In this document: one piece after another, positions 38,264-42,054 of the stretch
Position numbering within the stretch: position 1 is the stretch's first letter
Layout: every line of letters starts with the position of its first letter
Assembly: GCA_023375785.1 (NCBI GenBank)
Contig: SZWC01003601.1
Location: 79,723-121,776, forward strand
Source: Penium margaritaceum
Taxonomy: Eukaryota > Streptophyta > Zygnematophyceae > Desmidiales > Peniaceae
Direction of reading: 5' to 3'
DNA length: 42,054 nt
Translations under genes and position numbers: made by a program
Notes under the pieces: model-generated
Told to the model about the DNA's origin: nothing
The model's database searches: none
Seen by the model: only the letters and a program-made list of their open reading frames with translations

Positions 38264-38954
38264 TTGGGAATAGGGCCATCTGGCTCAGTTTCAGGTCCAC
38301 AAGAGCAAGGTCTGACTTCACCATTGCAAAGATCAGGTGGCAAACTATCTACGGGCCAAGTTTCAGGTCGATCCAACGGTCGGATCGGGAGATATGAATT
38401 TTCGAAGCTTCCGGGGTCATGGACTGCCGATGTCTGGGTGACCATGGGTGAGGACTCCATGCCTTAGCCTGAGAATAGAAAAAGCACGAGGTTTAGGCTC
38501 AAGAACTGATGGGAGAAATATCCAAAAGGTCCTTGGTCTTAGGATTGCCTTTTCAGAGTATGCTGACTAGGATAAATGTACCTTTTTAGGTGAGGTGAGA
38601 TCCTTATGTGCTAGCCATGGACACATGGCAATTCTCTATGGGATTGTGGGTTATGTGACCACTAGGAGTGAGCCATGAGAGCATTCTCTAGCTCTCCAGG
38701 TCATGTGTGACTGATCAGCCTGATTGTTAGGCTGATTTCCTCTCTTGTGTGAGATTGTGGACTCTAGTGTGTAAGCTTTAGCCTCTGTGGCTAAGTGATG
38801 TGGCTTGTGAGAGGGCTGACTTGTCCAAGCTCTAGCTCTGTATGTACTTCATCATTTTGAGTGATTCAACAACCATTCTTCAACACATGTGATGCCCTTT
38901 CAGTCCCACATGCTCGCTGCTCCAAGGCTCCCTCACTCCTCCAGATCCAACAAT
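38264..38954 (+). repeat. Nested element 3' LTR
   Basis: Direct repeat of 32921-33660, TTGGGAATAGGG to CCAACAAT, followed by GATTA. Confidence 0.9.
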
Positions 38955-38959
38955 GATTA
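38955..38959. repeat. Target-site duplication GATTA, right copy
   Basis: Matches 32916-32920. Confidence 0.88.
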
Positions 38960-39467
38960 CCAGTGCCATTCCACGCTCCTCCTGCCGTGTAGCTAGATGC
39001 TGCCACGCTTCGTGTGGATGTGCTGCTCCGCTACGTGGGTTAGTGAGATCCTCACCTTTACCGCCGAAGCGAAGATGCCAGATGGAGGAGGCTTGGTCGT
39101 CGGGCAACGCGCGCACCAAAGCATTGAACGTCCAAAGGAGGACGCGCTCGTCCGCGTCATCTGCTGCTGGTGAGAGGTAGATGTCCTCGAACCCATACTG
39201 CGCCGCCCACGCAAGGAAGATGTCCTTCCAAGCGAGAAAATCCCGCTTGCTGAGCGGCGGAGGGGAGAGGTCCTTTTGAGACATGACCTGGACAACTCCT
39301 CCCATGTCACCGTTGTGGCAGCGGGCTGGTTGGAGGGACGGCTGCCATTGGGATTGCTGTTGCCTTTCGGTGCGGATCCAACGTTGCTCATGATGGCGGC
39401 GTGGTGGCTCTCTCCTTTTCCTTTTTTTCTTTTTTTTTTGTCTATCCGCCACCGACGGATTGGACAA
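38960..39467 (-). pseudogene. Gag N-terminal half, minus-strand element
   Basis: Minus-strand ATG at 39465-39467 opens MSNPSVADRQKKKKKRKRRE, a basic start, then SKRDFLAWKDIFLAWAAQYG, VLLWTFNALVRALPDDQASS and AHPHEAWQHLATRQEERGMA, a Gag-like helical core. About 170 codons are open up to the GATTA duplication, where the nested element interrupts; the other half resumes at 32915. The start lies ~335 bp downstream of the PBS. Confidence 0.78.
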
Positions 39468-39802
39468 GTTCTCCTCTTGCTCACGCTGCTCCTCTGTCTA
39501 TCCTTGGACAGTGCGTGCTAAGGGCGGGCACCCCTGTGCCTCGTCGCCTCGTCGTTCCGCCTAGGGACGTCTCACTTCCCTTGAGATCTCGGCGTGCACC
39601 GTCCCCTAGGAGATCTCGGCTACACTCCTTAGGCTCCTCTCCAACGTGGCGGAGGTCTCTGAGCCCTTCGTAGCCTCTTTTGACGGCCCCAGCCTGCTGC
39701 AGCACCTCAGTTCCGAGCCGTTGCCTTCAAGCCTCGTTTGTGCGACCGCCCCTCAAAGTCGCAAATCGCGACTGCTCTCAACGCTCGCGCTCAGCGTTCT
39801 GG

Positions 39803-39814
39803 GCTTTGATACCA
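39803..39814 (-). promoter_or_regulatory. Primer-binding site, minus-strand element
   Basis: On the minus strand TGGTATCAAAGC directly follows the LTR end CCTTA. It differs from the other PBSs by A for G at one position, either decay or a different primer isoform. Confidence 0.85.
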
Positions 39815-40408
39815 TAAGGATTACACTACGGTTTTAACGCAACTTGTTTCATGGGATTTGGTGGACGTATGAGGTCGGTCGGATTGGGTAAGCGCAGCCA
39901 TGGATCACGGGAACCGTAAAAAAGTACTAGTCCCAGGTACAAGCAAGCAAGAGTCCTAGTGGGGGAGTCTCGCTCGACGAGCTCACCCGTCGGCCGGCAA
40001 GCGAAGCTTGCCGGCGCTCACAAAACCTGCGTGCAAAATGCTTCGCACAACCCCTAATTCGGCTCTAGGCCGAGTTTGAGTTCGAGCATGGCCTAGGCCT
40101 GTCTGCGATGCCCCTGTTCCATGTTTGGAACTATTCTAGGTCCAGTTCCACAAGTAGCATCATATGTCATGACAGGAATCAGAGACTAAACTAGGAAAGC
40201 AGATCGTAAGCCACGGCAGCCTCATGAAGCTGGATCAATGCTGAAACAGGAGGGAGACGAGCACAGGAGAGCTAGTGTAGAAGCGTAGGATGCTCGCTCA
40301 CCGCTGGCACATGTGCTCACTGTGCGTCGCCTCCACTCTCTGAGTCAGCATGCCCTGCACCCTCATGGACACAACAGTGTCGCAAATATGAACAGAGGAG
40401 AATGAACA
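39815..40408 (-). repeat. 5' LTR of the minus-strand element
   Basis: Direct repeat of 28152-28744. On the minus strand it starts TGTTCATTC and ends CCTTA next to the PBS. Confidence 0.92.
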
Positions 40409-40565
40409 CTTTGTACATGATCTGGTGAAGAGACACGCTATCTCCGTCATATGGGTTGGCACTGACATGCTGCGTGCTGACTTCTTGACGAAGGCACTAG
40501 CACACGGGAAGTTTCTGGTGGCCATTCGTTCCGTTGGGCTTTGCACCTTGCCTGAAAGTGGTTAA
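40409..40565 (+). pseudogene. Copia RNase H C-terminal fragment
   Basis: Open frame reading FVHDLVKRHAISVIWVGTDM, LRADFLTKALAHGKF and VAIRSVGLCTLPESG, then TAA at 40563. It is the end of a copia pol cut on the left by the minus-strand LTR. It overlaps in content with the last ~50 bp of copia-B (28100-28151) but differs at roughly a quarter of positions, so it belongs to another copy. Confidence 0.88.
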
Positions 40566-40660
40566 GTGTGGGATGTGTCTGTGTCTGTGTCACGATTTTT
40601 TCTGTACTCGTTGTACTCATTTCAGTGCTACACGTGTATGGACATGCGTACCAACGGATC

Positions 40661-41354
40661 ATGGGGGAGTGTTGTGATTTGTGACGTTCTTGTCTGTTGT
40701 GATTTGTGACGTTCCTGTCGACCTGTACAGTTTACTGTGACCACTCGGCCGTGTCCATGCTCGTGCAGATCCCTGATGCGGACCTTGGTGGTACCGGTGC
40801 GTCATCTGGTGGCGGACTACCAGGTTGGAGCTGACCGACGACCGTTCCAGAGCTCTGGACGCTACCCGGGACCTCCTGTAGTTTTTCTGCAGCACATAGG
40901 AGTTTATCGGTGGACTGGCCGTGGGCCTGATTTGCATGTTTTTGCATTTTGTCTCCACCGTTTGATGCTGGATACATGCATGTGACCAGTCGTAGTGTCC
41001 GGCTTGTGATCCTGCACGTCTAGGTTCAGACGGTGTAGCGTTCTCGCATGTGTGCACAGAGTTACGGTCAAAACAGTGGTTTTGGGACAGACCTTTGTGC
41101 TGCCGCGTGCGACACCCACCGTGCGCCGCAGCAGGTACTTATGCGATGGATCTGTCATTTGTCATTTATCTCTACAAATGCTATTGAAGCATTCTGACGC
41201 TTTGCCCTGTGTCTCTTAGCTAGACCATTGCCGTTCTGTGTACGACTTGTGACTGTTGTTATCGTTTGACCAGGCGCTGACGCCTAGTCAGCGGCTGTGT
41301 CGCATCTTCAGCGGCTGTTTCCACGTATCTTCTCAAGGTGTTCGTCTGTGAGTC
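40661..41354 (+). repeat. PPT and 3' LTR of the truncated copia copy
   Basis: ATGGGGGAG at 40661-40669 is followed by TGTTGTGATTTGTGACG, which begins with a 25-bp tandem duplication (40670-40694, 40695-40719). The 3' end of this LTR could not be fixed because no second copy is in the window. The segment ~41270-41354 looks like the 3' untranslated part of yet another copia (it ends GTGAGTCATGGGGGAG as copia-1 does). Confidence 0.6.
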
Positions 41355-41363
41355 ATGGGGGAG
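41355..41363 (+). promoter_or_regulatory. Polypurine tract before the LTR at 41364
   Basis: ATGGGGGAG directly before TGTTGGTTGTGG, in the same context (GTGAGTCATGGGGGAG) as the copia-1 PPT. Confidence 0.8.
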
Positions 41364-41975
41364 TGTTGGTTGTGGCTACAAGACACGCAAGTGATCTCTT
41401 GACTCCGTCCACATTCACACACTTTCACTCCAAGTGACTAAACTGACATGAAGCTCAAGGCGCACACATGGTGGACCATGCGTCCCTAACGTCTCAGTCG
41501 ATTGCAAGATTGGCGCGAGCTACATCATGTTCACCTGTGTTTGAGAGCACAACTGATTAGCATGGTGTGATTGGCACCTGCTCAGCAGGTATTAGAGTGA
41601 CACATTCAGGGAGACATGCAACCACATACGCTTGTGGACGACGTGGTTATCCTTGTATTGATTTGTACGCCTAGATAGGGGTGTTGGTGTTGAGCACCGG
41701 GTTGCTGATCTTGCGGGGCCACACTATCTGTTATATCGAGGTGTGAGAAAACCACGGCGGCTAATTGCTAACCAGAATGGTTCAACCCGGGGGTGGCGGA
41801 AGGACCCCACATCAAATACGTCACGTGGGTGGCCCGGTCAACGGGATGCTATCAACCTGCTCCCTTGGTTCTTTTGTCGCGTTGTTTCCTCTCACTATTT
41901 TTCCTCAAAACAATTCTGTTTCCTTGATCTTGTCATCACCGTGGCTCTAACGTGTACTCCTGCATCCCTTGCATG
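41364..41975 (+). repeat. LTR of the solo-LTR family
   Basis: Homologous to the solo LTR at 12947-13475 throughout (GTTGCTGATC, GAGGTGTGAGAAA, GGGTGGCGG, GGTGGCCCGGTCAAC). It follows a PPT, so it is a 3' LTR. The end is tentatively at CCTTGCA near 41975. The last ~80 bp of the window show nothing recognisable. Confidence 0.65.
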
Positions 41976-42054
41976 CTAATAGGCTTGAGCCAGCAATTTG
42001 TCACCACCCACACACAACACATTCCTCCATATGTCAAATCGCAGGATCTGTTCC

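Larger units (their letters stand above)
32921..38954 (+). mobile_element. Nested copia element, heavily stop-mutated
   Basis: 6.0 kb, plus strand, inserted in the gag of the minus-strand element with target duplication GATTA. LTRs are 32921-33660 and 38264-38954, PBS 33661, PPT ~38250. Gag, integrase, RT and RNase H are readable in order; the protease catalytic motif is missing. Sixteen in-frame stops, thirteen of them TAG, plus at least three length mutations. It is a different copia lineage from copia-1: RT has LKQAS and SVDD where copia-1 has LKQSP and YVDD, and the Gag is unrelated at sequence level. Confidence 0.93.
28152..40408 (-). mobile_element. Minus-strand copia element, host of a nested insertion
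   Basis: Direct LTRs at 28152-28744 and 39815-40408 (593 and 594 bp, low-90s percent identity by eye). On the minus strand the 5' LTR is followed by PBS TGGTATCAAAGC (39803-39814) and the 3' LTR is preceded by CCAAGGGGACA. Gag, protease, integrase, RT and RNase H follow in copia order. Without the nested element it is ~6.2 kb. No target duplication: the flanks are GATGACA on the left and CTTTGTA on the right. Both flanks are copia RNase H sequence but overlap in content, suggesting recombination between copies. Confidence 0.9.

Overview
The window is eukaryotic nuclear DNA from a plant-lineage organism, most likely a GC-rich streptophyte green alga or a bryophyte-grade plant. The lineage is inferred. 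The reasons are one spliced plant-type ARM-repeat gene, dense Ty1/copia LTR retrotransposons whose primer-binding site (TGGTATCAGAGC) matches the 3' end of initiator tRNA-Met as is usual for plant copia, and long CAG/GCN low-complexity tracts. There are no bacterial operons, no rRNA or tRNA genes, and no CRISPR. Only the first ~3 kb looks like host gene; nearly everything else is retrotransposon.

Layout. 25-3037 (+): 3' part of an ARM-repeat gene, two exons visible. 4172-12749 (+): a young, nearly intact copia element ('copia-1') with two LTRs, PBS, PPT, 5-bp target duplication, a gag-protease ORF and a complete integrase-RT-RNase H ORF separated by one frameshift in a C9 run. 12780-13475: an inverted LTR fragment and a solo LTR. 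14282-21470 (+): a second LTR element with TATA box, PBS, PPT and CAGCG target duplication, but with no protease, integrase or RT; it holds a long gag-like frame with one zinc knuckle and an array of related RNA hairpins at its 3' end. It was inserted into the LTR of a minus-strand copia remnant (RNase H end at 21727-22086). 22785-28151 (+): a badly decayed copia copy ('copia-B'). 28152-40408 (-): a decayed minus-strand copia element whose gag is split by a third, plus-strand copia element (32921-38954, target duplication GATTA). 40409-41363: the RNase H end of another copia copy plus its 3' LTR, followed by a further LTR at 41364, a relative of the solo LTR at 12947.

How the parts work together. 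Each element follows the copia plan LTR-PBS-leader-gag-PR-INT-RT-RH-PPT-LTR. Copia-1 is the only one that looks recently active: its LTRs differ at only a handful of positions. The 14282-21470 element could move only by borrowing enzymes from a copia-1-like partner. The decayed elements are broken mostly by in-frame TAG where glutamine is expected. That fits deamination of methylated CAG (CHG) sites rather than a changed genetic code, because copia-1 has no in-frame TAG.

The most interesting candidates are the six-member hairpin family at the 3' end of the 14282-21470 element (paired changes preserve the stems) and that element's long unrecognised gag-like protein. Four N positions or runs (4559, 6947, 14705-14868, 20866) sit exactly where repeats are duplicated or shortened and are probably assembly artefacts that distort the local annotation.
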